From contig CM057481.1 in NCBI GenBank assembly GCA_030035585.1, forward strand, positions 61,389,128 to 61,453,127: 64,000 bases of DNA, in the 5' to 3' direction. Origin of the DNA: Dugong dugon (lineage: Eukaryota > Chordata > Mammalia > Sirenia > Dugongidae). The notes beneath the pieces were generated by a model that searched no databases, had not been told where the DNA came from, and saw only the letters and a list, made by a program, of their open reading frames with translations. Numbering within the stretch: position 1 is the first letter of the stretch; every line of letters begins with the position of its first letter. Below are positions 47,701-59,200 of the stretch, piece after piece. Position numbers and translations under genes: made by a program.

Positions 47701-47952
47701 TTCAATTTTTCTTCCAAAAGTTAAACACACTGATTTTGTTAATATACAATTAAGATAAACTTTTTTTTAATAAAAGAAATTTTGAGGAAAGGAAGGTTTA
47801 TTAGGTTAATGTTGGCTCATAACATATCCTATGCATGTTGAAAACATGAGAAACTAACAGTCACACCAGTTATATCCTTATAAACAATATAATGAAAATA
47901 AACTATATACAGCCTTATTTCCATCCAGCAATTTAAATTCAAAATTGCTTAC
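44765..47952. other. Repeat-poor KMT2C intron
   Basis: This intron between two KMT2C exons is AT-rich. I recognise no L1, SINE, RTE or LTR in it apart from A-rich tracts near 45,392-45,418 and 47,440-47,464. That contrasts with the neighbouring introns of about 10 kb, which are mostly transposon. No gene or RNA was recognised except the uncertain poly(A)-tailed stretch listed separately. Confidence 0.6.
45280..45418 (+). other. Poly(A)-tailed segment, possible small retropseudogene of unknown source
   Basis: A segment of about 110 bp, less AT-rich than its surroundings, ends in an uninterrupted A tract of about 26 bases. That is the layout of an L1-mobilised RNA copy. I do not recognise the source RNA (not U6, 7SK or Y1), and I could not find a convincing target-site duplication. 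It could also be unique intron sequence next to an expanded A tract. Confidence 0.25.
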
Positions 47953-48153
47953 TTTCTCTGTCCTCTTTGTTTTCGTGGTGCTGTGTTTTGTATTTTCTCA
48001 CAGGTTCCATTGCTGTTGTCATCAATGTCCTTCTTGTTAGAAGGTTGGTTTTTCCACGGCAAGATAAATCCAGGCGTTACTCTGAATTGTTTTAAGTCTC
48101 CTTGTCCTAAGGAACTTTTTTCACCACAGTAACAAAAAGCGCAGAGCCGTTCA
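47953..48153 (-). CDS. KMT2C: KMT2C coding exon (probably exon 4), start of extended PHD region
   Basis: This 201-nt minus-strand exon lies between an acceptor ending TTTTTACCAG and a donor starting GTAAGC. The first base completes the Ser codon begun in the upstream exon. The frame then runs through 66 codons without a stop and ends on two bases of a Lys codon. The peptide contains LCAFCYCGEKSSLGQGDL and ends in a basic stretch, APRKQRGQR. In KMT2C this is the entry to the first extended PHD module; the CxxC pair of LCAFC would be zinc ligands. The exon is symmetric (201 = 67 x 3, same phase at both ends), so skipping it would keep the frame but remove that CxxC pair. The codon before LCAFC encodes Arg here, while human has Gln as I recall it. 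Coding identity is near certain; the exon number is inferred. Confidence 0.95.
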
Positions 48154-48451
48154 CTGGTAAAAATGAAGTGAGCAAGACAGAGAAGAAGAAAAGTAGCTTT
48201 ACTCAACTACTTTAAGTGACAGACAACTACAGATAATTGTGCTTTAAAAACATTCAGGTATAAAATTAAGTGTTATGTCTTTAGTGCAAGCTAAACTTTT
48301 CAGTATATTTTCTATAGTCTATTTACTGATTGTATCATAAGAATAATTAAGTTTAATAAAAATTACAATTTGCAATTCTGATTTTCCATAGTATGATTTT
48401 TCTTTTAATAAGTAAATATACCAAATCAAAAAATTTTAGTTTGTGCTTACC

Positions 48452-48616
48452 AAAACACCAAACCCACTGCCATGGGAGTTGATGCCAACTCGTAGCGACT
48501 CTACAGGACAGAGTAGAACTGCCCCACAAGGTTTCCAAGGCTGTAAAATCTTTATGGAAGAAGACTGCCAAATCTTTCTCCCACAGGGCAGCTGGTGGGT
48601 TAGAACTGCTGTCTTT
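48452..48616 (-). mobile_element. AfroSINE, minus
   Basis: Tail (CAAACCCACTGCCATGGGAG), body with the CTTTCTCCCACAGGGCAGCTGG block, and the beginning of the tRNA-like part; the head is missing. It lies about 300 bp from the KMT2C exon at 47,953-48,153. Confidence 0.88.
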
Positions 48617-48813
48617 TGTACTTAGGAAAACAATTTTCTTTTATATCTAACTAAAGAAAATTCTAAGTATTATTAAAAAGTAACACTAAAGTGGGGAGTG
48701 GGGGGAGAACGTAGGGTTTAATGACCACCCAATTCCATGCCAGCTCTGTAAAACATGCTGGAACAAAGTTTAATTTAACCAGTGGATGGAAAGTTCTTTA
48801 TGAACGGTAATAC

Positions 48814-48814
48814 A

Positions 48815-48861
<47 letters not shown>
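48814..48861 (+). repeat. (TC)n(AC)n microsatellite
   Basis: About 13 TC units followed by 10 AC units. Confidence 0.97.
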
Positions 48862-48864
<3 letters not shown>

Positions 48865-48879
48865 ATGTTAAGAATACAA

Positions 48880-49235
48880 ATGTAAGTGGTTACCAGGGGC
48901 TCAAGGGCAGAGGGTAAGAATAGGTGAGGTAAAGGGAGTTTTTAGGGTGGTGGAACTATTCTGTATGATACAATAATGGTGGACACATGACAATATCCAT
49001 TTGCCAAAATCTTTAGAACTGTAGAACACAAAGTAAACACTAATATAAATTATGAACTCTAGTTAATAATCAATATTGGTTCTTCAGTTATAACAAATAT
49101 ACCAGACTAATGTAACATATTAATAGAGGAAATTGTATGTGGGGGAGAAGGGGTATATATGGGAACTCCGTACTATTTTCTCAATTTTTCTATAAACCAA
49201 GAACTGTTCTAAAGATAGTCTATTAATTTTAAAAA
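48880..49235 (+). mobile_element. L1 3' UTR fragment
   Basis: Plus-strand L1 3' sequence with GTGGTTACCAGGGGCTCAAGG at the start and a decayed end. No coding part. Confidence 0.6.
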
Positions 49236-49324
49236 GAGAAGAAGCTACTTAAAAAGTTAAAGGACAAGAAGTTGTATACATTTATGGAATTTACACTTAA
49301 TGTGGAATCTTAGAAAGAATAAAA

Positions 49325-49534
49325 TTAGAAGAATCTCTGTTCTTGGATACATTTTCTCTTCCACATACCTAAATCTTTCATCTCAGGCAGTAAAGTCTCC
49401 ATTAATACCTCTATAGTATCTACCCCATGAACTCTACATAATATCTTATCATTAACAGGTGTAGTTGTGGTCTTCTGTGGTGATATTATAGTTCTCTTAA
49501 CTTCCGAAGTTAAGTTCATTTTGGCCTCTCTCAA
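49325..49534 (-). other. Unrecognised 69-codon open frame
   Basis: The minus-strand frame contains SEVKRTIISPQKTTTTPVN and DTIEVLMETLLPEMKDLG. I do not recognise it. No splice sites or flanking homology are evident, so it may be a pseudogene scrap or chance. Confidence 0.15.
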
Positions 49535-50560
49535 CTAATTATCTTCTGCTTATGAAAGCTGCCTGTTTAAGTTTTTTCCAGTGAAGTACCTATTTCAACA
49601 TCATGATAAACTGTGTTGTCAACTGGTACTGAGTCACATACTTCTACCACCACCGGACATCACAAAGCAGGATAAGAAGAATTCAGCTAAAATTTTAAAC
49701 TAATTGCTAGTGGCCGAGTTTAAGACAGTATGAGAACACAGAACATCTGGGATCCTCAGACATGCAGGGAATTCTAACCCACTCACAGGCTACGCTCCAT
49801 GGACCTCATCAGATGCTCACAAGTGAGACTGTGGGCATGGTGAAGACTCCTGAGAAAGCTTTGGTCATGCTGCAAGTCTGGAGAGGGTACCAGCAGCAAC
49901 GTGGGAAAGACACAAAGTCCCATCCAGATATTTCTTCCCGCATTTTCCTTAAAGAACAAAAATTCTTAGGCTGGTGGGGGCAGGACACCAAAAACTGCCA
50001 CCCTGCAATGGTAAAGACCTACTGCAGATGGAGGAATAGAACAGCGGAGAAAAGAAAAGAAAAACTTTTTAACTGTGGAGGAGGAACAAAGGCGAGGCTC
50101 TAACCTGGGCTCAGACAGTTATAGGTCTCCTACAGCTGGGGCAATGGCAGGATCACTGAGAACACCCAACCAGAAGACCCAGGGACACAGTGCCTACCTA
50201 AGACTAAAGTTGAATCAGAACAAGAAATGTCCTGCCAATCAACCTTCCCAAACCTCAAGCTTAAGTAACAAGTTGGGAAATGGCCAGGAGAGTGAAAAGA
50301 GATACTCTCTGGAGGTGCAGGTGCAAAAGGAAGATCTAAAGCTGAAGGTGGAGCAGACACTGAGAAAAATCCTCTGCTAAGCCAGCCTGATTCTAAACAC
50401 AAGATGCATTCGAAGACTATGACACACTGAGGGCAACCACTGTAACAACAAAACCCAAATACAGCTCAACTCCTAACTAGTCAGACTCAATCCCCTAAGC
50501 TAAAGGCATAGAAAAAACAAAGCATGCCCATTCCAAGGCTTAAAATCTGTCTACCCCAGT
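49535..50560. other. GC-richer stretch, unassigned (perhaps L1 5' region)
   Basis: 49,690-50,430 is richer in G and C than its surroundings, with short open frames on both strands. It immediately precedes an L1 in the same orientation, so it may be that element's 5' UTR, but I cannot match it firmly. Confidence 0.3.
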
Positions 50561-51404
50561 ATGTACTGTTCTACACAAGATTACAGCTTTCAGCAAAAAA
50601 ATTATGGGGCATGCAGAATGATATCTGGAAAGTTGCCAAATATTTGGAAATTAAATAATGCACGGTAAAACCTACAAAACCTGAAAGCTATGTAAAACAG
50701 AAACCTGTCAGAGAAGGAAAACTCAAATATTTTCCACTAAAACAAATGACAAAAAAGTGGTTTAAGACTGCACCCTATCAAAGGCAGAAAACCTGGAAAA
50801 ACAAGGCAGTCCCATAGAGTTTCAGCTCCCACAGGTTTCACTGATTTCTAAATAGCCCAAGAGTCAATGAGGAAATCACAAGGAAAATTAGAGAATAATT
50901 TGAATTAAATGAATATGAAGTAAAAATGAAATTTGCAGGATGCAGCTACAGCAGTGCTTAGATGGAAATTTATAGCATTAAATGCTTATTTAAGAAGAAA
51001 GGCCTCAAACCAATGGTCAATACTTCCACGATATGAAGAAAGAAGAAAAGAAATGGCAAATTAAACCAAAAAACAAGCAAGAGGAAGGAAATAATAAAGA
51101 GAAGAAATCAATGATACCGAGAACAGAAAAAAGAGAGGAAAAAAAGTCAATGTAAAGAAAAGGTGGTAAAGGTGGGGAATCAATGCAATTAATAAATATT
51201 TAGCTAATCTGAGGGAGAAAAAAAGATGACAAAATTACAAGTATCATGAAAGAGAGGACATCACTACAATCCCTATAAATATCAAAAAGATAACAAGGAA
51301 ATATTAGACAACTTTATTAAGTTCAACAAGTTAGAAAAAGCACACAACTTCCTTGAATGGCACAAACTGCCAAAGCTCACTCAGAAAGAAATAGGTAATC
51401 TGAA

Positions 51405-51466
51405 CAGTATTATATCTAGTGAATATACTGAACTTCAGTATTACATCTAGTGAATATACTGAACTT
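51405..51466 (+). repeat. 31-bp tandem duplication
   Basis: 51,405-51,435 and 51,436-51,466 are head-to-tail copies, with one visible mismatch, inside the L1. Confidence 0.95.
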
Positions 51467-52315
51467 TTATTTAAAACTCTTCCAGCAATAAGAAGCCCAG
51501 AATCAGCTGGCTACACTGGCAGTATATATCAAACACTGATGGTAGACACAACGCAAATTCTCTACAAAGTCTCCAAGAAACTAAAGAAGAAGAAATACTT
51601 CTGACTCATTTTATGATGCCAGTATTATCCTAATAAAACCAGATAAAGACATTATAAGAAAAGTAAACTATAAACCAATATCACTCGTGAACATAGATAC
51701 AAAAATTCTCTATGAAATATTAGCATATCAAACCATATAAAAAATCATGAGCAGGTAAAGCTCATCCATGCTATGCAAGGCTGGTTTAGCATTCAAAAAT
51801 CAGTGTAATTCACCATATCAAAAAACTAAAGAAAAACCATATGATTACCTCAATAGATGCAGAAAAAAAGATTTTGACAAAATTCAACACACATTCATGA
51901 CTCTCAGTAACTTAAAAATAAAAGGGAATTTCTTCATTCTGATACAGTAGCACCAAAAAAAACCCATAAAAAGCAAGTGTAAATCTTACAAAATGTATGT
52001 AAGATCTCTATGTTGGAAGGTATAAAACATCAATGAAAGACATCAAAGAATACCTTTAAAAATGGAGACATACCATGAATTGCAAGACTCAACACTGTTA
52101 AAATGTCAATTCCCCTAAAATCGATCTATAGATTCAACACAATCCTGATCAAAATTCCTGTGGAATATTTTGCAGATATCACAAAGCTGTTTCTAAAATT
52201 TATGTGGAAAGACAAAGCATCCAGAAGAGTCACTAGCAATCAAGAAAGTGAACAGGCAGTTCAAAGGGGAAAACATTATCTGTTTCAACAAATGGTAAAG
52301 AACAATTTCATAAGA

Positions 52316-52396
52316 AGGTAGGGAGGTAGACAGGGAAAGAGGTAGACAGGGAGGGAGGGAGGGAGACAGAAAGGGAGGAAGGAAGAAGGAAGGACC
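52316..52396 (+). repeat. Purine-rich tract with G-quadruplex motif
   Basis: G/A repeats include GGGAGGGAGGGAGGG at 52,349-52,363, which meets the four-G-run pattern for a quadruplex. The G-rich strand is the plus strand, the template strand for KMT2C. Confidence 0.9.
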
Positions 52397-52556
52397 ACTA
52401 TTCAAACCTTATACCCTATGAAAAGTTAACTCAAAAGGAAGTAAAACCTAAAATTATAAAACTTCTAGAAGAAAATCTTTGTGACCTTTGGTTAGGCAAA
52501 GAGTTCTTAATAAGGCAGCAAAATCACAATCCATAAAATAAATAATTAATAAATTA

Positions 52557-52737
52557 CCAAAAAAAAAAAAAAAAAAAAAAAAAAAACCATTTCTATTGAC
52601 TCAATTCCGACTCATAGCAACCCTACAGGACAGAGCAGAGCTGCCCTATAGGGTTTCCATGCAGCAGGTGGCGGATTCAACTGCCAACCTTTTGGTTAGC
52701 AGCTGAGTTCTTAACCACTGCGCCACCAGAGCTCCAT
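52557..52737 (-). mobile_element. AfroSINE, minus, with long A tract
   Basis: A run of about 28 A at the left is the complement of its T-rich tail. Body and full head (CACCAGAGCTCC) follow. Target duplication: TAATAAATTA (52,547-52,556) and TAGTAAATTA (52,738-52,747). Confidence 0.92.
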
Positions 52738-53889
52738 TAGTAAATTAGACTTTATCGAAATTAAGAACATTTGTCCTTCAAAAGACACTATTAAGATAAT
52801 TTTTTTTTAAAAAGCCACAAATTAATATTAAAAAAAATGTACAGGCCACAAAGTGGGGGAAAAAAATTTGTAAATGACTTATCTGATATATTTGTATCCA
52901 CAATACAGAAAGAACTCTAAAAACTCAGTAATAAGAAAAAAATAAATAACAGTAAGATTTGAACAGACACTTCACAAAAGAAGATACTCAGATGCAAATA
53001 ACCACAAGGAGAAGCTCAACATCCTTAAGGAAATGCAAATTAAAACCACAACGAGATACTAATATGCACTAGTCAGAATGACTTAAAAAAAAAACTGACA
53101 ATACTAAGTGCTGGTGAGGACTGTAGAGTAACTGGAACTCTGATACACTGCTGGTGGTAATACAAAACAATACATCCATGCTAGAAAGCAGTTTGGTAGT
53201 TTCCTTTAAAGTTTCTCTCTCTCCTAGGTATTTATCCAAATAAAATGAAAATCTATATTCACACCAAAACCTAGGAGTTGAATATTTATAGCAACTTCAT
53301 CCTTAATTGCCAAAAAACTGTAAACTACCCAAATGTCCCTTTATTTGGGATAGGGATAAACAAACTGTGGTATATAGAATCCTACTCAGCAACTGAAAAA
53401 ACAAAACAAACTACTGATATGCATAAAAACATGAATGAATCTCAAATGCATTATGCTAAGTAAAAAAAGTCAGATTCAAAAGGTTATATACTCTATGATT
53501 CCATTTATATGATGTTATTGCACAGACAAAACTATAGGGATAGAAATGGATCAGTGGTTGCCAGGGTGGGAGCTGACGTCAGAATTGACAACAAAAAGAA
53601 TCAGGGAATTTTTTAGTGTGATAGAACTGTCTTCTAGATTGTTGTGGTAGTGGTTACATGACTGTATACGACTGTCAAAACTCACAACTGTACACTAAAT
53701 GGGTGAATGTTAGTGTATATAAGTTATACCATAATTCAAAAAATAAATAAAAAGAAAAAGCATATAGCTATAATAACTAAAAGATGAAATTCTAGATAAT
53801 AGTATAATGAGGGGGTGACAAAGAGATAGGAAAACATGATAATGTATTTATATTGCTAAGATTAAGAAATCAATAGAAACTGTAAATTT

Positions 53890-56060
53890 GAAATTCAAAA
53901 TACAAAATCAAAAAGGTAAAAAATATTAGGCTTGACTATTAAGGGACTTCAAAAACAAAATGGAATGTAAAAATCAACACAAAAAACTATCAATCCAATT
54001 AAAAGCAGAAAAAATAAAAATAAATATGTGTACAGCAAATAAAAACATTTGAAAATATGGTAGAACTAAATCTTAATACAGTAATAATTACAATAAATGT
54101 AAATGCATAAAATTCACCAATTAAAAGACAATTTCTGAAATTGGATTAAACAACTAGACAAAAAAGGTTGTAAATAAAAAGACAAAAGACACAGAAATGT
54201 TGATGGGAGGATGAGGTAAAACAATACTAGGCAAATTTGAACCAAAAGTTTGGATAACAAAGACATTATTGGACAAAATGGAATTTAAGACAAAAAAAAA
54301 TACATCTGAGAAAATAAAAGCTGTTATGTACTAACAAAGTGATCAATAGTACTAGAAGATATATCCATCATAAAAATAGGCCTCAGAGTAAATCAAACAA
54401 CAACTATGGGACCCAGAAAGAGAAAAAACTAAATTAGCAACAGTACAAGATTTTAATGGTTTTCTCAGAAAATACTATATGAAACAGATAAAAATTAAGC
54501 AGAGATACTGAGCATCTTTTTACTCATTATCTATTGCTATTTATTAATTATGTGAGTATAATTAACACTTTTGAGAAACTAGATAGAATTCTATATACAA
54601 CTAAGAGTTCGCATTCTTTTCAAGCATATCTAAAAAATTCCAAAAGTAGACTAAACATTGGACCACAAAGGAAGATTCAACATATTACAAAAGATCATGT
54701 CACATAGACAATATTCTCTGACAATAATGCAATAAAATTCAAAATGTATAACAAATCACTAACAAAAGTTTCCAAATATTTGGGAACTAGAAAACATATG
54801 CTAAATAACCTTTGAATTAAAATGAAAATCTCAATATTCAGAACTGAATGATAATGAAAACACTGAATGTGAAAATTTATGGGATGCAGTTAAAGCATGA
54901 ATTGAAGGGGAGCTTACAGATTTACAAAAATTATCAGTAAATAGTACAGATCAAAAGTAAATGAACTAAGCTTTTAACTCAAGAAGTTGTGAAGAAAGTA
55001 ACTGAGGACACCAAAAGGAGAAAAAATAAGGAAAAGAGCAGAAATCAATGAAAATAGACAACTGAAAACAATATAGTAGAACAACAAAACCAAAATCTAA
55101 CTCTTTGAAAAATAATAAAACAGATACCTGGGTTTTGAAAAAAGCAGCCAAAAATGCCAAGAAAATACAGAACAAAGAAGAGAAAATAACTATACATGCA
55201 ACACAGAACAAAAATGTAATAAATGTATCATGAATCACATATTAATATATCTGAAAATCCAGATGAAATAGATAACAGAACAGGAAAAAAAAAAGTTTTT
55301 TTAACTGAACTGGTAGTAAGAGTTTCTCTTACAAAATGACCTGAGACACCTAGTGTCTTAGTCATCTAGTGCTGCTATTAACAGAAATACCACAAGTGGA
55401 TGGCTTTAACAAAGAGAAGTTTATTTCCTCACAGTAAAGTGGGCTGAAAGTCCAAATTCAAGGCATCAGCTCTAGGGGAAGGCTTTCTCTCTATCAGCCC
55501 TCTCATCAATGTTCCCCCGGACTAGGACCTTCTCCCGGCAGAGACTCAGGGTCCAAAGGACATGCTCTGCTTCTGGCACTGCTTTCTTGGTGGTATGAGG
55601 TCCCCTCATTCTGCTCCCTTCCCTTTCATGTCTTGGTAAGATAAAAGGTGGTGCAGGCCACACCATAGGGAAACTCCCTTTACATTGGATCAGGGATGTG
55701 ACCTTAGTAAGGGTGTTACAATCCCACCCTAATCCTCTTTAACATAAAATTACAATCACAAAATGGAGGATAACCACACAATACTGGGAATCGTGGCTTA
55801 ACCAAACTGACACATATTTTGGGGGGACACAATTCAATCCATGACACCCAGATAATTTCATGTCAGTTTTTCCAAACTTTCAAGAAGTAAATTTCTATCT
55901 TAAACTAGTTTGTTTAACAAATACAATATAAGAAAACTGAAAGATGCAGGGCTCACAGCTAGTATAATTTTGTTTCCAAAACTAGGACAATACAACAAAA
56001 GCAAATACAAAAATTACACATATTTGTATAGCTTCTCTATGTGAACAAAATATTAGGTAA
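53890..56060 (+). mobile_element. L1, endonuclease and following region, split by a solo LTR
   Basis: Decayed ORF2 start region (about 54,060-54,180), later endonuclease and connector (to about 55,240), then resumption after the LTR with CCCAGATAATTTCATGTCAG, a block preceding the reverse transcriptase. Limits are approximate. Confidence 0.65.
55354..55846 (-). mobile_element. Solo LTR (ERVL-MaLR-like), minus
   Basis: Its complement starts TGTCATGGATTGAATTGTG and ends CTAAGACA. Flanking pentamers CCTAG and CCCAG form a target duplication. Same family as 15,533-16,932. The LTR is 493 bp with no viral genes. Confidence 0.8.
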
Positions 56061-56095
56061 CTAAAAGTCAATCATGTATTTTAAAATATTTAAAA

Positions 56096-57230
56096 TCAAG
56101 TAGTGCTTACTGCAAGGTTTTTGCCTTTTACTGTCTTTTATCAATTCGTTTATAGGAGTTTTTTTTTTTTAATACATCATAGGTACAAGTCCTTCATCAT
56201 ATATATACCTCAAAAATATTTCTCCCTTTCTGTCATTTATATTTTCACTGTTGTTTTGGTATCTTTTATGAAAAGAAGTTTTTAATTTTAGTGGTATTTA
56301 TCGCTTTACTTAAAAGTTCTTTTTATTTGTTTTCAAAAAGCTTTTCCTTACTCCAGAGTAATAAAAAAATTTCTCCAACATTAACTCCTAAAACCTTTAT
56401 TGGTCTGCCTTTCACATTTAAGTCTATAATCTAATTTAAACTGACATGAATAAAAGTTCACTTTCTTTTTTTTTGGTGTGGATATCTAATTGTCCCAGTA
56501 CAATTATTGAAAAAGATATCTCCACTGATTTGTGGTGCCACTTTGTCATAAATAATCAATCCATATTACTTATTTATCTGTTTCCGCGTTACCTATTCCG
56601 TTCCAATGATCTATTTGTTTATCCCTGTGATGATACAACACTGACTTCATTACTAGTACATTATGAAATCTCAGTACCTGATAAAGCAACTCTCCCTCTT
56701 CTTCCATATGAGTATCTTGGCTTATACTGTTTTTTGCATATTCAAATAAATTTTTTAAATCAGCCTGTCAAGTTTAAGAATAACTGTAGAAATTGTGATT
56801 AGGATTTTCTTGACTCTATAGATCAAACAGGAAATAACTAATATTTTTAGAATATTAAGTCTCCCAAAACATGAATATAATATTTCTATATTTTGGTGTC
56901 CTTTATTACCTTTCCATAAAGTTTTATAATTTTCCCTATAAAGGACTTACTTATGTTTTTGCACACTTGTCTAGTGATGTGATATTATTTGAGAATATAA
57001 GAAAATAATATTCTAAGAAATATCATTTACATCTGTCTCTGGCATACAGAAATACAAGTGATTTTTGTATTCTGATTTCCTATCTAGCAATCTTGCTGAA
57101 ATCTTATTAATTATAATAAATTACCTGTAGATTCTTTAGACATTTTATGCACTGAATCATTAAAATTCAGTAAATTCAACCTACTGATTTTATCTGAAGA
57201 AAATTTAATAAAAATAAAAAAGGGGCAGAG
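56096..57230 (-). mobile_element. L1 3' UTR region, minus
   Basis: Reverse-oriented L1 noncoding 3' sequence, T-rich on the plus strand (for example CTGTCATTTATATTTTCACTG near 56,231). A further related fragment may lie at about 57,400-57,530. Confidence 0.55.
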
Positions 57231-57589
57231 CCTGGACTAAAAGCCAAGTCTTCATCTACAATATGCTACATATCTGCAGAGTGTATATTCTATCTTTCCT
57301 GCCTGATGAAGATGACTGTGATGATAGTGGTGTAGTCCATAAGAAATAAATAGCATTAGCATTATTCATTAATCCCTCTCAAATTTATTCTTCTGTATGG
57401 TGTGAGCATCAATCTAACTTTATTTTTTACATGGTTAGCCAACGATCTCAATGTCATTTATTGTATGATCTATTTTTTTCCTAAGTAGTCATTACTGAAT
57501 GATCTATTATTTTCTACTAGTTTGAAAAGTCATGATCATTACAAATTAAATTTTCATAGATTCATAAATAGCTTTTAATTTCCATTCTT

Positions 57590-58200
57590 TCAACATGTAT
57601 TTGATGAGAACCAATTAAATATTAGGCACTGTACAAGGCATACAGGCACATAAAGGTAAGATAAGGAAGTCAGGCATCATTAGTCCTTAAGATCTGCAGA
57701 AGAATCAAGCAAGAGGCTACAAAGGGTTCCAGAAGCTAACCTAGAGGATATACAGAATGCCCTCAGAAGGCTCTCAGATTTCAACTATAAACTAGAAAAT
57801 ATGTTACATTCTGTACTTCTTAATTCTAAGAAGCATTTACCAATTCCAATTTCTATTAATAAATGAGTAAAAAGAAAAGCTTATACTAGTTTCAATCGAA
57901 CTGCAGTAGCAGTACAATTTTAGATTAATTCTAATTCTGAATTCCTAATTCTACAGTGGTTTTAGACAATGTCAAGGGTGACGTGTCTAGTATGCTTCCA
58001 ACTGGAGATGTCAAGTAGACAGATGGGTATGAAAGTCTGGAGTTGAGGAAAAGGGGAACCCTAGAAATATAAATGTGGGTTCATGAGCACACAGACAAGA
58101 TATCTAAGGACTTAGCCCTCAGGACTCCAACATTATAAAGGTAGAGAGTCTAGCAGAAGCCAGAAAAACATACGAGAGGAGTAAGGTACGCCAAAAGCAA
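57590..58200 (+). repeat. Ancient interspersed repeat fragments
   Basis: TTAGGCACTGTACAAGGCATAC (about 57,621) and, after a gap, CCAACTGGAGATGTCAAGTAG and TTAGCCCTCAGGACTCCAAC (about 58,000-58,130). These look like the head and a downstream part of one old mammalian repeat. Confidence 0.5.
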
Positions 58201-58647
58201 AAGTGAAAAAAAATTTCAAGAAGATGGGAGTAATCAACCAATAGACAATTTCATAGTTTTATTCATGTCTTTCAAATAAATGCTAAAAAACATAAGACTT
58301 CAAACCGAATTACACTTAATTTTATAGGTAAACACAAAAAAATTGATCTTTATGCTTAAAGCATGGATACTTCTTCTGCAAGAAATAGGGCACTGGTATG
58401 AGTGGTACTAGTCTGAGGGGACTGGAATAACACCCTAACCTAATGCTCTGCTCTAAATAGCCGAAACACACAGATGTACTCTCCTTCAATGACAAAGAGA
58501 GCTATCATCCTCAAATTTAAAGCTACTAAATAATAAAATTCCACCCAAATTTACTCCTAAACTTGTGCTTCTCAAGTTTTCTCCATGCCCAACTCATTAT
58601 CATTCTTCCTGGTACTAACATCCAATCCACTGCAGTCATGCTCTAAC

Positions 58648-58783
58648 CTGATTTTGGCTTCCACACCAACAGAGACCATGGAGCTGGCAGACTCCTCAGA
58701 CACAGAACTCTGAAGAGGTGGAACTGGCTGTTTGTTGTCCACTTCTGCTTCAGCATCCTCTTCTGCAGATTGTTCTTTGATTT
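58648..58783 (-). CDS. KMT2C: KMT2C coding exon (probably exon 3)
   Basis: KMT2C (MLL3) is the catalytic H3K4 methyltransferase of a nuclear COMPASS-like complex acting at enhancers; its SET domain lies far downstream and is not in this window. This 136-nt exon reads on the minus strand from an acceptor ending TTAAGCAG to a donor beginning GTTAGA. Its first two bases complete a split codon, 44 open codons follow, and the last two bases start a Ser codon finished by the next exon. The peptide is acidic and Ser-rich (IKEQSAEEDAEAEVDN near the start, VSVGVEAKI at the end), agreeing closely with the human N-terminal region from memory. No domain falls in it. The preceding exon was not found to the right, so it should lie beyond the window. 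The human exon number is inferred. Confidence 0.93.
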
Positions 58784-59034
58784 CTGCTTAACAGTAAACA
58801 AGAGGATATAAAGAATCATTTTGTGTATATCATTAATTTATCTATAAAGCATACACTGTAGTGGAAAAGAATCAAACCAATGATTTTTCTTCACAAGAAA
58901 GTTTAGGTACATAATAAATAGCATTGTTTGTATTTATTTTCTACCGAAAATCATACTAATATAAAACACGGCATACTTTTCCTCGTGCCCAAATTACAAC
59001 TGACACAGAGAAGTTTCAACTAATTAACAGCTAA

Positions 59035-59200
59035 ACCAAAAACCAAACCTGTTGCCGTCAAGTCGATTCCGACTCATAGCAACCCTACAGGACAGAGTAG
59101 AACTGCCCCATAAGGTTTCCAAGAAGCACCTGGTAGATTTGACTGCTGACCTTTTGGTTAGCAGCCAAACGCTTAACCACTATGCCACCAGGGTTTCCAA
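59035..59200 (-). mobile_element. AfroSINE, minus
   Basis: A near-complete copy with perfect 10-bp duplication TAACAGCTAA (59,025-59,034 and 59,201-59,210). It lies 252 bp upstream, in transcript sense, of the KMT2C exon at 58,648-58,783. Confidence 0.95.

Larger units (their letters stand above)
50560..53745 (+). mobile_element. L1, ORF2 to 3' end, plus
   Basis: ORF2 landmarks run in order from the segment before the reverse transcriptase (about 50,930-51,000) to the C-terminal region (about 53,250-53,460), then the 3' UTR to about 53,745. Internal deletions and stops are many. It is interrupted by an AfroSINE (52,557-52,737) and contains a purine tract and a 31-bp duplication. Confidence 0.75.

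Noticed and set aside
34648-58783. Non-functional duplicated copy of KMT2C exons, as known for human pericentromeric regions
   Set aside because: All four exons are open, correctly phased and have intact splice sites, which favours the true gene; copy number cannot be settled from this window.
601-59200. tRNA genes suggested by A and B box motifs
   Set aside because: All such boxes belong to AfroSINE heads followed by the SINE body and tail; no free-standing cloverleaf was seen.
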